From Chrysophaeum taylorii (Eukaryota > Sar > Pelagophyceae > Pelagomonadales > Pelagomonadaceae), in NCBI GenBank assembly GCA_029834535.1, contig JAQMWT010000466.1, forward strand, positions 150,931 to 214,930: a stretch of DNA of 64,000 nucleotides. Direction: 5' to 3'. The translations under genes and the position numbers were made by a program. Under the pieces are notes generated by a model, which saw only the letters and a program-made list of their open reading frames with translations, was not told the origin of the DNA and did no database searches. Below, one piece after another: positions 19,901-29,048 of the stretch (positions within the stretch are counted from its first letter, which is position 1; each line of letters opens with the position of its first letter).

Positions 19901-20342
19901 GGAGAGGGCCCACCGTCCACGCCGAGGAGGACGACAGGTTCAACGTCTTGCCGCGCGCGACGGGGAACGAGGCGTCGTCGTCGTCGTCGCCGCCCGCGAG
20001 GAGTCGTTCGCACCACTCGACGACCGTGGTGGTGGTGGTGGTGGTGGTGGTCTTGGTGGCGGTGTGTCGTCGCTTTTCGTCGTCGTCGGCAAGAGCGCAG
20101 GCCCCCTCCCACAGTTGGGCATCGGTCAGCGCGACGCCTCGGAGGTCGAGGTTGCGCACCGAGGGAGGAAACTGCGCCAAGAGCTGTCGCGTCGAGACAT
20201 GCGGAAACGACGCCGCCGCCGCCTTGTTCTGCTGCTGCTTCTTCCCCCTCGCCTCGTCGATCGCCATGCGTATTCCAATGTTTTTGCCGTGCCAATAGAG
20301 CGGCCCCCGACGAAGGTCGAGGTCCGCCCGGGCGAGGTCCAT
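16944..20342 (-). CDS. LRR - IQ - Tudor-like - zinc ribbon scaffold protein
   Basis: 1,132 residues starting at ATG 20342 (ATG 20267 is an alternative). Residues ~155-400 are cysteine-containing leucine-rich repeats of the FBXL/AMN1 kind (LRVLRLAGCENISNLGI, LESLDISRCSKMTDDAL, LRTLNVTGCEQVT). Residues ~440-720 are a long Arg/Ala-rich helical region with IQ-like calmodulin sites (ARVLQRSWRAVKGRR, AAVDIQRAFRGSRI). A WW-like stretch (~770-795) leads to a Tudor-like domain (VRVYWPSMDQWYEGTL...YRVEYHDGSGDYEWLDL, ~805-850). It ends in a CxxC...CxxC zinc ribbon (CTKC...CIYC, ~1111-1125). A large cytoplasmic or ciliary scaffold is a reasonable guess. It is convergent with the fusion gene and divergent from the gene at 20463. 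Confidence 0.8.
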   Translation of the reverse strand: MDLARADLDLRRGPLYWHGKNIGIRMAIDEARGKKQQQNKAAAASFPHVSTRQLLAQFPPSVRNLDLRGVALTDAQLWEGACALADDDEKRRHTATKTTTTTTTTTVVEWCERLLAGGDDDDDASFPVARGKTLNLSSSSAWTVGPLLKKMRSLSLALGESLTAVDLSQTATSDEDVEAFAARTFELRVLRLAGCENISNLGIKAVVSCCHRTLTRLDLARCERLTAEACGWVAGSLGCARLGCRGLESLDISRCSKMTDDALRAVAAGCRRLRFLAVTGNARLSDAGVVAVARSCRRLEVLAVGECRGIGDRSVRAVGRWCGELRALLAPRAGPIRNSGLAALAAGCPRLATLDIAGAELVSEGALGTLATRCRALRTLNVTGCEQVTVRSLRSLIAGVGLVREATTFFGFAPIEDHASRALEARQRELEHRSARLICTLFRFYRWRRIAREIVWFIKQDKASLVLARCALRFSRRARANRDRAADRAAESARVLQRSWRAVKGRRFAHALARERDLRSSKLREIALFQALFRGYACRRADDVAAPAIERIRDVRRARRSIAAATRLAAVVRAVLARRHAKVYAQLRARLLEDADVAAHNAQRVVRERLAYREMTRRRLEKRRRDELEAWAARRIVGLFRVVACRNEATRLRRAAERLAAARDGAARVVQRCTRGLFGRQDARRRRAAGARRVRAAVDIQRAFRGSRILAWRHVRLNETAACVLNRQRFEVLRSAESATRRYQDFVAALDRDSCSSSSGDDEDDASPDSAWVERIDPASRATTWLNARTGEEVSENPLVDPVDAELVGCSVRVYWPSMDQWYEGTLAKFHRRRKRYRVEYHDGSGDYEWLDLEANADRVQLYDARGEWAMLDQAYRPQLELRRARRADLKNLARRAKELEDESKRWEKVDETRWFNSLTGLVKVVDEDAAPFWMESRDERGNFCFEHGETGERVYEDPRFRADDDSPEQKAAKAACLDQIRYGAYLAAALLFEWDSLLDDDDDDESGKKKVVRVEVSPKRRALLKRVAAAERTVRDTSAAVSRARELWTKGAFEDTPELVQASALLHRVLDLLAKAQLQADADQQHKRDLIANLAARPSRGKPIVCTKCSHEVPQSATHCIYCGERCTTWK

Positions 20343-20462
20343 AGGATTTCCGAAGGATACGATTTAGTGACATCACCTTACGAAAATTACAAAATTTTGC
20401 TTCGACGGGTAAGAATTCATACATACCCAAGTTGTGAGGACCAAGGGCAGGTTCGGAAGAGC
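20343..20462. promoter_or_regulatory. 120-bp divergent promoter region
   Basis: The start codons of the LRR-IQ gene (minus) and the F-box-like gene (plus) lie back to back with only this AT-richer stretch between them. Both core promoters must fit in it or in the flanking coding DNA. No TATA box was recognised. Confidence 0.5.
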
Positions 20463-21188
20463 ATGGTGGTGGGGGTGTCGCGAAGCGTGCTCGACGAGCT
20501 GCCCGACGACATGTTGGCGTCGATCGTTCACTGGGCCCTCGACGAAAGGCTGGAATTTTGCCTCGCGTCGCAACGAATCTACCGGACCGCGCGGACCCTC
20601 GACATCGATACCCTCCTCTTCGCGCCGCTCGTCGAGAGGGAGCACCCGGGGCTGCGCGAGGCGCTCAGGACGTTCTCGCCAACGCACCGGCACGACCTGT
20701 TTGACCTCGCGGCGACCTGGTTCGCGTGTTCTCGGAGCGCGCGGGAGCTCCTCGCGAAATGTCGGAGCGCGTCGCGTCGATGGGCGACGCTCCAACGACG
20801 CGGGCTGCCGCTGTGGGCGCGCGGGATGCCGCACAGCGTCTTGTTGCGCAAGGTAGTCTGGGATATTTTGGTGTGCGACCGCGACCCGCGGGACGCCTAC
20901 GGCACTTTTGACGATGCGCTGGATCATTACGCGCGCTTCGTAAAAACCAGCGTGCGCGGCGCCTGGCGGGCCAACCTCCTCGAGAGTTTGTGTGACACCG
21001 CCCACTTCCCCACCAACGAGCGCACGGCCACCTTTCTCCTCGGCGCCGTCAGGCTAGTCGACTCCTTTCCGGCCTACAAACTCCTCCTCGGGCCTCTCCG
21101 CGTCTACCTCATGCCCGACCAAGTCGCCGCCCTCCTCGAAGAGGCCGAAGCGACCTTTGACTACATGCGTGCGGGGCCCTACCACTAA
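20463..21188 (+). CDS. F-box-like hypothetical protein
   Basis: 241 residues from ATG 20463. The frame is open much farther upstream, but that part is the antisense of the LRR-IQ gene. The N-terminus (LDELPDDMLASIVHWALDE...FCLASQRIYRTART) has the L.-LP-D.L..I pattern of an F-box, though the usual Trp is not obvious. The rest is helical and rich in Arg, Leu and Trp with no other domain recognised. If the F-box is real, the protein would recruit a substrate to an SCF ubiquitin ligase. It shares a promoter region with the LRR-IQ gene. Confidence 0.6.
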   Translation: MVVGVSRSVLDELPDDMLASIVHWALDERLEFCLASQRIYRTARTLDIDTLLFAPLVEREHPGLREALRTFSPTHRHDLFDLAATWFACSRSARELLAKCRSASRRWATLQRRGLPLWARGMPHSVLLRKVVWDILVCDRDPRDAYGTFDDALDHYARFVKTSVRGAWRANLLESLCDTAHFPTNERTATFLLGAVRLVDSFPAYKLLLGPLRVYLMPDQVAALLEEAEATFDYMRAGPYH

Positions 21189-21242
21189 TCCATTAACAAA
21201 TCCATCCGTCCACCCCTCCGTCGGTCGGGAGCACCACCTCGA

Positions 21243-21292
21243 GGTAGGTAGGTAGGTAAGGTAGGTAGGTAGGTAGGTAGGTAGGTAGGTAG
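21243..21292 (+). repeat. (GGTA)n microsatellite
   Basis: About twelve GGTA units with one interruption. A shorter run of the same unit is at 30174-30191. Confidence 0.95.
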
Positions 21293-21653
21293 ACCCTATG
21301 AAGCGCGAGCACCATTCATTCCCGAATCGGACCTGAAGAGCCCGCCCGCGCCGAACCCGGTCCACCGCGATCGAAAACACCGCGACAAACCCCACGATCA
21401 CGCCGTCGAAGTGGGCATCCCAAAAATCTCGCGTCGCGAGGTCCCGCCATCCCAGGAGCGCTTGGCGCCAAAACGATCTCACGATCGGGAGCGGCAACAC
21501 GCGACGGCTGGCTGCGCTCTTCTACTACACGGGTATTATTTATCTCTAGGAAGAAGACGTGATTCTCTGATAAAGAAGAACAACACGAGCAGGGTAGGGT
21601 GTCACAGGAGGGGCGCGCACACACACACCAAAGGTGGTGGTGGCGGCGATGGA

Positions 21654-21911
21654 TCACTTGGCGGGTTTGGGTGGCGGCGGTGCGGGAGCCTTTGGTTTGG
21701 GCCGTTCAGCCGCGACCGCCTCCTCCCAATCCTCGGGTGGAAGGACCACGCAGCCCGATGCGACGAGGCAGGCGATGCTCTGAGTGAGCGTCCAGCTCTC
21801 GTCGCCGTCACCGTTGCAACTCACGCAAGCCGCGGAACACATGTCGGTGGTGGTCTTGTCCTTGTCGGCGTAGATCTCCACGGGCTCTTCATCCCCCATG
21901 CTTATCTGCAT
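21654..21911 (-). CDS. Small cysteine-containing hypothetical protein
   Basis: 85 residues from ATG 21911 (or 81 from ATG 21899). An acidic N-terminus (MGDEEPVEIYADKDKTTTD) precedes CSAACVSCNGDGDESW, then a hydrophobic stretch (LTQSIACLVASGCVVLP) and a Pro/Lys/Ala tail (PKPKAPAPPPPKPAK). Codon composition is that of the host genes. It is divergent from the RING gene, 73 bp apart. Family unknown. Confidence 0.5.
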   Translation of the reverse strand: MQISMGDEEPVEIYADKDKTTTDMCSAACVSCNGDGDESWTLTQSIACLVASGCVVLPPEDWEEAVAAERPKPKAPAPPPPKPAK

Positions 21912-21984
21912 GTGGCTGTTGCTGGGGGTCGTTGAAGGGACGTTGAGGGGCTTTCAAGTCGTGCGGAGTCAGTCACCCTAACCC

Positions 21985-22512
21985 ATGATACGTCTTGTGG
22001 TGGTGGTGGCGACGGCGGTCGCGGCGGCGCAGGACTGCTGCGCAGACGACGACGACGACGAAGGAATCCGGAGGCTCGAGCTGAAGGGGCCCTCCGTGTC
22101 GCGCCAAGGTCACGGCACCCGCCGGGACGACGACTGCCCGTGCGCGACCCGGCAACAATCGAAGAAGAACGTGAGCCGTACCTTGGTGTACAGCGCCGTC
22201 GTGGTTTGCATCGTGGCCATTGCAACGACGGCCGTGGTGCTGGCGCGCGCGACCTTGCAGTACCGGAGACGCGGCGATCCCATCAGCGAGAACCCCGACG
22301 TCGAGATGGCAAAGGGATCGCTGGTGAGCGAGCGTCCCGACGCCGCGGACGCCGTCTGCGCGATCTGCCTCGATGTGCTCTCGGGACAAGTCACGCGTCC
22401 TCCCAACTGTCGCCACCTCTTCCACGCCAAGTGCATCAAGCGCTGGCTCGAGACGGACGCTACGCGTGCCTTGACCTGCCCGACCTGCGCCGCGTCGATG
22501 CTCCCCGCATGA
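21985..22512 (+). CDS. Membrane-anchored RING-H2 E3 ubiquitin ligase
   Basis: 175 residues with an N-terminal signal peptide (MIRLVVVVATAVAAAQ). A lumenal/outer segment with paired Cys and an acidic run follows, then one transmembrane helix (residues ~68-88, LVYSAVVVCIVAIATTAVVLA). The cytosolic C-terminus holds a complete C3H2C3 RING (CAIC, C.HLFH..C, RWL, CPTC). The layout is that of the small ATL-type or PA-TM-RING-like ligases that mark membrane proteins for turnover. The RING runs nearly to the end of the protein. Confidence 0.88.
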   Translation: MIRLVVVVATAVAAAQDCCADDDDDEGIRRLELKGPSVSRQGHGTRRDDDCPCATRQQSKKNVSRTLVYSAVVVCIVAIATTAVVLARATLQYRRRGDPISENPDVEMAKGSLVSERPDAADAVCAICLDVLSGQVTRPPNCRHLFHAKCIKRWLETDATRALTCPTCAASMLPA

Positions 22513-22986
22513 CTCGCCCGCGGCACGCATCTTGAGGGAATACGCAGAGTCCCACCGCTCTCATTTTTTCTTCATGTTTCGTGCGCTTCCGGGTGTTGTG
22601 TTCTGTCGTGGGTCTTGTTTATATATCATCATCATCATCATCATCATCTCGAGCTCGGCGTTTTATGTTTATTGTGCATCATCTGTATCATCATCATCAT
22701 CATCATCATCATCCCGAGCCCGACGTAGCGCGAAAAAGGTAGTCACAGATCGTCGTCGTCGTCGTCGTCGTCGTTAAGACGACCGACCCAGCCTCTCGCG
22801 CGAGACGGAAGGTGTAGCGATGCAGGCGGCAGACACGAGTGCCAACACCGTGGTGGCGGCGTCGCTGCTGCCAAAAAAAAAGCACAAATTATCTGAACAA
22901 CAGGGGATGACGACTAATAACGCGCAGCGCCACCCCACCATTATTATTGTTTCCGTAGTAGTTTTTTGACGCCACGCGATAACATC
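22513..22986. repeat. Intergenic with (ATC)n, (CAT)n and (CGT)n microsatellites
   Basis: Triplet runs at about 22626-22647, 22689-22712 and 22751-22775. No gene is seen; this is the shared 3' region of the convergent RING and sulfatase genes. Confidence 0.85.
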
Positions 22987-24921
22987 TCAGTACACGAGTT
23001 CGCAGCCGCTCTTGGGTTCGCCACCCCAAGGGACGATGACGTCGCCAGCCTTGTAGAAGGCGTGGTTGGCGTCGACCGAGGAGCGGGAAATGTGGTTGAG
23101 GGGCTGGTAAAATGCGCGGGAGAAGTGACGCTTAGCCTTGTCCTCGAGGTCGCGGCGGATATGGCGGTAGTGCGGATGGTCGGCGAGATTGTTTTGCTCG
23201 AGGGGGTCCTCGGTGAGGTTGAAGAGAAAGTCCGTGAAGTCGCACCTCGCCTCCTGCGTGGAGTAGAGTTCGCGGTTCATCATGCAGAACATGGCCGTGC
23301 AGTTGGGGAGGTAACCTCGATCTGGTCTGTAGTAGGCGTCGTCGTCGGTGTGGCGCTTGAGGAGCTTGAGGTGTTTGTAGCGGTAGGCGATGATCGCGTC
23401 GGCGTAGGGGAGACGAAGGTCCTTCGGGGCGGAATCGGTGCCGTAGGAGAGATTGTAAGCAGCCGTCGAGATGTCGAAGACGATCTCGTCGCGAGGGCCG
23501 ACGGCGTCGAGGGGGGCGGCGAGCAGCGGCGAATCATCTTCGACTCGAACGGATTTTATCCAAGCCCAGTGGTCGACGCCGTCGATGCCGAGGTCGTCGG
23601 CGTCTGTTTTCGAAACGTCGCCGCCCGCGATGCCGGCGACGATGGTCGGGAGCCAGTCAACGTGGTGCATCAGTCCGCGGTAAACCCCGGTCGTCGGAAG
23701 AATCTCCGGAGCGTACACGAAGGCCGGGACCCTCACGCCGCCCTCGAAGTACTGGAATTTGCCGGAGCGAAGAGGGTAGTTCGAGCCCGGGACGTCGGCG
23801 GTGGGGCCGCCGTAGGTGCACGGCATGGCGCCGTTGTCGCTGTGGACGATGACGATTCCCAATCGGTTCGCGTCGCGAGCCGCTTCGACGACCAAGCCGA
23901 CGCCGTAGTCGACGACGTACATCGCTTCGGCGAATTTTATGCGGCCGTCGGTCGCGTTTGCGAGGCCGCGTCGCAGCTCGGCGAGGCCGCGAGAGCCCGG
24001 CTCGATCTCGTTGTCCGTTATGTTTTTTGAATCGTCGTTGTCGGCGTGAACGCCGTGGAACGCGAGCCACGCGAACAGAGGTCCGTCTGCCGTCGATATC
24101 GCCGCCGCAGCCTTTTTCGCGTACAACAGCGAGTCGTAAGTCTCGTCGAAGACATCCTCCGGCTTGCGCCACTCCCCCGTCGATGCCCAGCCCTCGAGCT
24201 GGTCGTATAACGGCCGATCCACGCCGCCGTGCGTGTAGTTTCGTCCGGTCGCGCGCGTCCGATAGTCTATCGCCGCCGTGAAGTAACCCAAGAAGTAGTC
24301 GAAACCGCGGTTCCACGGCAGCATGGCCTCGGCGCAGTGGCCGATGTTCCACTTGCCCCACCCAACCGTCGCGTACCCGAGCTTTTTGAGGCGCTCGGCG
24401 ATCGTCGCGTACCTCAGCGGCGTCGAAAAATTTGAGTACGCCGACACTTCCGAGTCCTGAAACCCAAGCCGATGCACCCACACCCCCGTCATCAGCGCGG
24501 CCCGCGACGGCGAGCACGACGGCTGCCCGTAATACTGACTCAGTCGCACGCCCTGCGAAGAGTACCTGTCGATGTTCGGCGTCGCCGAATACGCGGAAGG
24601 ATTCTGGTACCCGACGTCGTTGAACCCAGCGTCGTCGATCGTGATAAGCACGACGTCTGGTCGAGGCGTCGGGGCCGCCGGATGCGTGCCGAGAGCCTCC
24701 GCACCTTGGTCGTACCGCTGCCCTACCATGCCCACTACTACCACCCACAAGCATGCTAACGACCACGCAACCAACACCCGTCGCCTCGACATCCGCGTTT
24801 CCTCGGACCTTCTCCTCGACAAGTCCTCATCGAAAAACGTCAGACCCGATTGATCATGATGTTGATGATGATCCGACGACGACGACGACGACGACGACTT
24901 GGTCGCGCCATACGCCGCCAT
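22987..24921 (-). CDS. Arylsulfatase B-type sulfatase, membrane anchored
   Basis: 644 residues from ATG 24921. A Ser-rich cytosolic tail and one hydrophobic anchor (~49-67, VLVAWSLACLWVVVVGMVG) give a type II or signal-anchored topology. The sulfatase core starts at residue ~88 with VVLITIDDAGFNDVGY, where the two Asp bind calcium. CSPSRAALMTG (C136) is the CxPSR signature whose Cys is turned into formylglycine. GWGKWNIGH and HSDNGA add further active-site residues, and a C-terminal LFNLTEDPLEQNNL is typical of ARSB/ARSI enzymes. Several N-glycosylation sequons fit secretion. It probably removes sulfate from sulfated polysaccharides or glycans. An intron-free frame spans the whole gene. Confidence 0.92.
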   Translation of the reverse strand: MAAYGATKSSSSSSSSDHHQHHDQSGLTFFDEDLSRRRSEETRMSRRRVLVAWSLACLWVVVVGMVGQRYDQGAEALGTHPAAPTPRPDVVLITIDDAGFNDVGYQNPSAYSATPNIDRYSSQGVRLSQYYGQPSCSPSRAALMTGVWVHRLGFQDSEVSAYSNFSTPLRYATIAERLKKLGYATVGWGKWNIGHCAEAMLPWNRGFDYFLGYFTAAIDYRTRATGRNYTHGGVDRPLYDQLEGWASTGEWRKPEDVFDETYDSLLYAKKAAAAISTADGPLFAWLAFHGVHADNDDSKNITDNEIEPGSRGLAELRRGLANATDGRIKFAEAMYVVDYGVGLVVEAARDANRLGIVIVHSDNGAMPCTYGGPTADVPGSNYPLRSGKFQYFEGGVRVPAFVYAPEILPTTGVYRGLMHHVDWLPTIVAGIAGGDVSKTDADDLGIDGVDHWAWIKSVRVEDDSPLLAAPLDAVGPRDEIVFDISTAAYNLSYGTDSAPKDLRLPYADAIIAYRYKHLKLLKRHTDDDAYYRPDRGYLPNCTAMFCMMNRELYSTQEARCDFTDFLFNLTEDPLEQNNLADHPHYRHIRRDLEDKAKRHFSRAFYQPLNHISRSSVDANHAFYKAGDVIVPWGGEPKSGCELVY

Positions 24922-25158
24922 CACACCTACGTGTACGTACCCCAAATCCTACTCTCTCCTCTTCCTGCCACAAAAAACAACGTTGGGGGGTTCACTAACC
25001 CGCCTACGTTGATCGGGGGGATGCGGACGTGTTGCCACATACATGTGACCGACGGCGCAGCTTTCGTATACTTGTCGCGTGGTGCACCATCCAGTTGTGT
25101 TAGTTCCAAGGGCCATCTTCGAACCATCAGTGTGCTGGCGCGCGCCAAACCCTCGTCC

Positions 25159-25955
25159 CTACTTTGTTGAGGGGCAACAGGCGGCGATGAAGTCGGAGAT
25201 GACCCGGAACTCCTCGAGCGAGGCGGAGTGGGCGAGGCCGGGGAACATGCGGAAGGTCGCCGTTACTCCGAGGTCCGAGACGAGCTTGTCGTGGGTCGCT
25301 TTCCCGTAGTCTGGGTCGACGACAGGGTCCGCGTCCCCATGGCACACGAGAAAGGGGACCTCGGGATTGGGGAGCGGCGGGGCATAGGTCCCAGCGAGAG
25401 GGAGGTAGGTGGAGGCGGCGACGACGCCGACGAGGTTTGGGAGGGCGTGCCGGAGAGCGGCGCTCAGCGCGACGGCGCCGCCCTGCGAGAACCCGCCCAG
25501 CACGACGGGGGTGGATTCGCGCGCGACGAGAGCGACAACGCGTTCCACCGAACGCTTGATGCCCTCCTCGTCGCAGCTCGAGTCGCGGTCCAGGCCTCGG
25601 ATGTCGTACCACGACGGCATTACCATCCCCCCGTTAATAGTCACCGGCGATGACGGCGCCGTCGGTAGCACGACTCTCGACGGGCCCGGAAGGGTGATGC
25701 ACCCGCTCTCGACGAAGGCCGACGCCCAACCATAAGCCGAATCCCCTAGCCCGTGACACCTGGATTCCCATCCACATCCAACGAACGGGAGACGCCACAC
25801 CAAATAACGGTCAGCGCCGCCGGCTCGCCGTTCACGTTCAGCTGGAGACCCTCGCCGCCTGACCCGTCCCCGGCGGCCGCGGCGGCGCTGACGGCGCGCT
25901 GGGCAACTCCGCTTCGCCGCGCAACCAACCGCATCGCGGCAAACGCCAAAAACAT
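25159..25955 (-). CDS. Acyl-protein thioesterase / carboxylesterase, one 41-nt intron
   Basis: Exon 1 is 25955-25801 and exon 2 is 25759-25159. The intron at 25760-25800 is GT...AG and only 41 nt; removing it restores the family motif VIWCHGLGDSAYGW. The N-terminus (MFLAFAAMRLVARRSG...) looks like an organelle targeting peptide. The alpha/beta hydrolase triad is Ser in GGFSQGGA, Asp in CHGDADPVV and His in GLAHSAS. Members (LYPLA1/APT) remove palmitate from protein Cys residues or hydrolyse lysophospholipids. Total length, about 251 residues, is normal once the leader is included. Confidence 0.9.
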
Positions 25956-26701
25956 CCTTCCTTCCTTCCTTCCTTCCTTACCCGCGAGGGAGGGGTTTCT
26001 CTCGTCACGACACTCGCAAAACAACACCACAAAAGTTTCTCGGACTTCTCGGCTCCGTTGGTCCCAGCGGTTTCGGCGGCAACTGGCTGGTGACCATTGC
26101 CGGGCCATTCGACGACGCACGATTTACTACTACTAACCTCGTTCATTCGTGTCTCACCCACCCCTAGAAACTTAAACACATAGGCGCCGCCAACCAAGCC
26201 AGGCGTGTCTGTGCGGGCGGTCGTCAATTTTGTTGCGCGGGCTCTCTCCATCCAGACCCCTTCCGACGAACGACCGACCTTGGTTGGTGGGAGATTTTTT
26301 TTTTTGTTCGGTTCGGTTCAAAAAGTTATTATTTTAAGTTTCGGTTTCCGTTGCAAGCAAGGTACCACCAACTGCCACTTGTTGGTTTATTTATTTTCGG
26401 TGCGTTCCGAGGTGACGTATGCCGTCAGTATCTGACGTTTGCGCGTGGAGTGTCGACGTTAATGAGCGTAAAAACGCATACTGAGGTTTCCTTGCAGTTT
26501 CACGTGTTCCCGACCTACAACTCGAGTACAGTTTAAAATGGTGCGTAGCTGCTACGTCAGTGGGCATAGATTTCAGTCCCGTTCACGGTCCGTTTAAAGT
26601 ACTCTCTCCAGTAGTTGCGGCCAGCTGTTTGTTGGGACGTGTGCAAGGTCGCCCGCGAAGAGTTGTTGCGTTTCGTGGGGGAAGGCGCATAGACCTGCGC
26701 A
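25956..26701. other. Divergent intergenic region
   Basis: It lies between the starts of the thioesterase and ankyrin genes. It holds a short (TTCC)n run at 25959-25978. Small open frames here have no supporting features. Confidence 0.5.
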
Positions 26702-28096
26702 ATGGCAATACTTTCGCGCGAAGAGGTGGCTCGGAGCTCTGCCGAAAGGCAGCAGGTCCAGCACCATCAACAGAATCAGGAATACGCTGCTGGAAAACCG
26801 TGCGACGAAGACGACGAAGTAACCGTGGTCGACGAGCACCGCGAAGCTTCGACGTCGTGGTCGCGGCTGTGCCATGGCGTCCTCAACAACGACTTCGTGA
26901 TCGCCCACGTCCTCACGCACCTGCGGCTCGCGGAGATGCTGAGGGCGGCGTCGATTCGCAGATGCTTTCTCGAGGCTTTGTGCCGGGTCGAAGAGGTCAA
27001 GATGACGTGCCGGTGCCTCTGCATGCCGTCGCTCATGTCGCGGTTCCGCGGGGCGCGGTGTCTGACGTTGGAGGGCGGGATCGACCTCTTTAACGCGATG
27101 GGTCTCCTCGCGTGGCCCCTCCAGACGTCGCTCGGGCAGGTGTGCCAACTGAATTTCGAGATTTCGGGTGACGAGATCGGCGACGACGCGCGAGGCTTCC
27201 ACGCTTGGGAGCGCGGGCTCACGACCCTAGCGCGCTCGGGCGCGCTCCGGGACATGAGTTACCTCACCTTTTCGTTTCGCGGGCGTCTCAAGGGCGTCGC
27301 GCACTACTTGACTCACGCCGCGTTCGAGGCAGTTTTTCTCGTCGAGAGACCTCGGCGCCTCCTGTCGCTCGAGTGCGCCTTGCTCGTCGCCGCGGGACAC
27401 CCCGAGATCGACGCGACGATCGCGGTCGAACTCTTGCGACGACACGCCGACCCGAACGCACTCACGCCGCGCGGCACGCCCGCGCTCCTGCTCGCCGCCG
27501 AGTCCAACAATCGCGACGTCGTTCGCGCGCTCCTCGGCGCCGGCGCCGACGCGACCTCGCGATCCGCCGTCCTCGGCAACAAGTCAGCCCTCCACTGCGC
27601 CGTCGCCAACACCTATTGGTACTCGTTCCGGGACGACCGAGACGACGCGCGCATCGTCGTTTATTCGACGCCCCTTCTCGAGAAAAGAAAGCGGCCCGCC
27701 GCCGTGCGCTTCGAACGCGCGGCCATCGTCGACCTCCTCGTCGTCGCGGGCGTCGACGTCAACGCGCGAGACGAACTCGGCAACACGCCCCTCATCACTG
27801 CCGTCGCCAGCTGCGGCGGCGACCTCGACTGGGACGCCAAGTCGGTTATTTGTACCGTCCACGCCCTCCTCTCTGCCGGCGCCGACGTCACTCTCAAAAA
27901 CAAGGCCGGCTACACGGCGTTGGACTCGGCGGTCGAGCTCGACAAGCCCATCGAGCTCCTCAGCACCCTCGCCGAGGCCGAGGTTGCAGCCTGCGCGAGG
28001 GGATCCGGCTCCGGAGCCGCCTCGCCGAGCCTGCTGCTGCCGCCAGACCTCAAACGCGCGCGCTTCGCTCGTGATACTTCTCACTTCTTTTCCTGA
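26702..28096 (+). CDS. Ankyrin-repeat protein
   Basis: 464 residues from ATG 26702. The N-terminal ~60 residues are polar and Gln-rich. A Leu-rich middle part (FVIAHVLTHLRLAEMLRAAS) resembles an F-box-like helix pair but is not convincing. Ankyrin repeats occupy about 215-420: LLVAAGHPEIDATIAVELLRRHADPNA, TPALLLAAESNNRDVVRALLGAGADA, AIVDLLVVAGVDVNARDELGNTPLITAVA and LLSAGADVTLKNKAGYTALDSAV. The protein ends in a basic tail that could enter the nucleus. A protein-binding adaptor role is likely; the partner is unknown. Confidence 0.88.
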   Translation: MAILSREEVARSSAERQQVQHHQQNQEYAAGKPCDEDDEVTVVDEHREASTSWSRLCHGVLNNDFVIAHVLTHLRLAEMLRAASIRRCFLEALCRVEEVKMTCRCLCMPSLMSRFRGARCLTLEGGIDLFNAMGLLAWPLQTSLGQVCQLNFEISGDEIGDDARGFHAWERGLTTLARSGALRDMSYLTFSFRGRLKGVAHYLTHAAFEAVFLVERPRRLLSLECALLVAAGHPEIDATIAVELLRRHADPNALTPRGTPALLLAAESNNRDVVRALLGAGADATSRSAVLGNKSALHCAVANTYWYSFRDDRDDARIVVYSTPLLEKRKRPAAVRFERAAIVDLLVVAGVDVNARDELGNTPLITAVASCGGDLDWDAKSVICTVHALLSAGADVTLKNKAGYTALDSAVELDKPIELLSTLAEAEVAACARGSGSGAASPSLLLPPDLKRARFARDTSHFFS

Positions 28097-29048
28097 CACC
28101 ACCCCCCCCCCTTTCCCGTAGCCACGCCTTCCTCCTTCCCGCTGTGTGTGTACCCTTTCTCCTCCCCCCTCGTCGTCGCCCCCGTCGTATTCTCGTGTCT
28201 ACTCCTCTACTGCGCATTCAATTTCGTTTTCATTTTTTCTCTCGGCTATAATACTGCACGCGGCGGGTGACTCGCGGGTAGTGTGGTCGCCCGTGTGCTC
28301 AAAGAAAATTTTGGAACAAAAGCCGACAGTCGAGACTATCATTATACTGGAGGGTGTGGCGGGCACGCTGTGCGAAGAAGAAGAGCGAGCCAGAAGGCCG
28401 CGACGACAAGACAACAACGTCGGGCAGGCTCACGGAATGGGGAGGAAGAAGAAGAAGAAGAAGAAAGGGGCGCGACCTCCGTGACAAGGGGTGTTGGCTC
28501 CGTACATACTTTGTTGTTGATTTTTTTTTTCATTCATTCATTCATTCATTCATTCATTCATTCATTCATTCATTCATTCATTCAGAGGGACGCGCACCAG
28601 TGTTGTCGTCTTGCCGTCGGATCTGTCGCGCCGTTCGGTTCACCTAGTCCATCATTTCCTACGTCCAGAACATACATAATATCGGCAACGTGGCGTGCAG
28701 AAGATGTGTCGAGAGTAGGAGAGCCGCCAGACTTTCGTATATCGTTTGGTTCGTTTTTCCGCACGTGGAATAATTGTCGTCGCGCTTTCCGTCTTTGTCG
28801 TGACAACGACAAAGGTATCAAGGGCACATCCATCGCGGATCTCTATCCGGTCCCCACATTCGAGTTCTAGAATGCAACGGTACGGGCCGTTGTGATTAAT
28901 GAATTGAACCGTTGGATATCATCTCCTGGGACCCACCTTCGTACGTCACCCCTCGTCACTGATGAGGTCGGGTTCAAGTTCAACGGTTCATAAAGTTGAA
29001 CGGCACTCGACGGAAACTTCTTTGTCGGCGCGATAGTCTACAGAATAT
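28097..29048. other. Intergenic, with (CATT)n microsatellite at 28531-28584
   Basis: Thirteen or so CATT units follow a T-run. A GAA/AGA-rich stretch is at 28440-28465. No gene or RNA was recognised. Confidence 0.7.

Noticed and set aside
21294-21500. Minus-strand frame with a hydrophobic stretch (FDGVIVGFVAVFSIAVD)
   Set aside because: No ATG in a sensible place and the frame runs into the GGTA microsatellite; it could be an exon but cannot be supported.
22620-22780. Triplet repeats that look like a CRISPR or coding repeat
   Set aside because: Simple microsatellites with no spacer structure; this is eukaryotic DNA.
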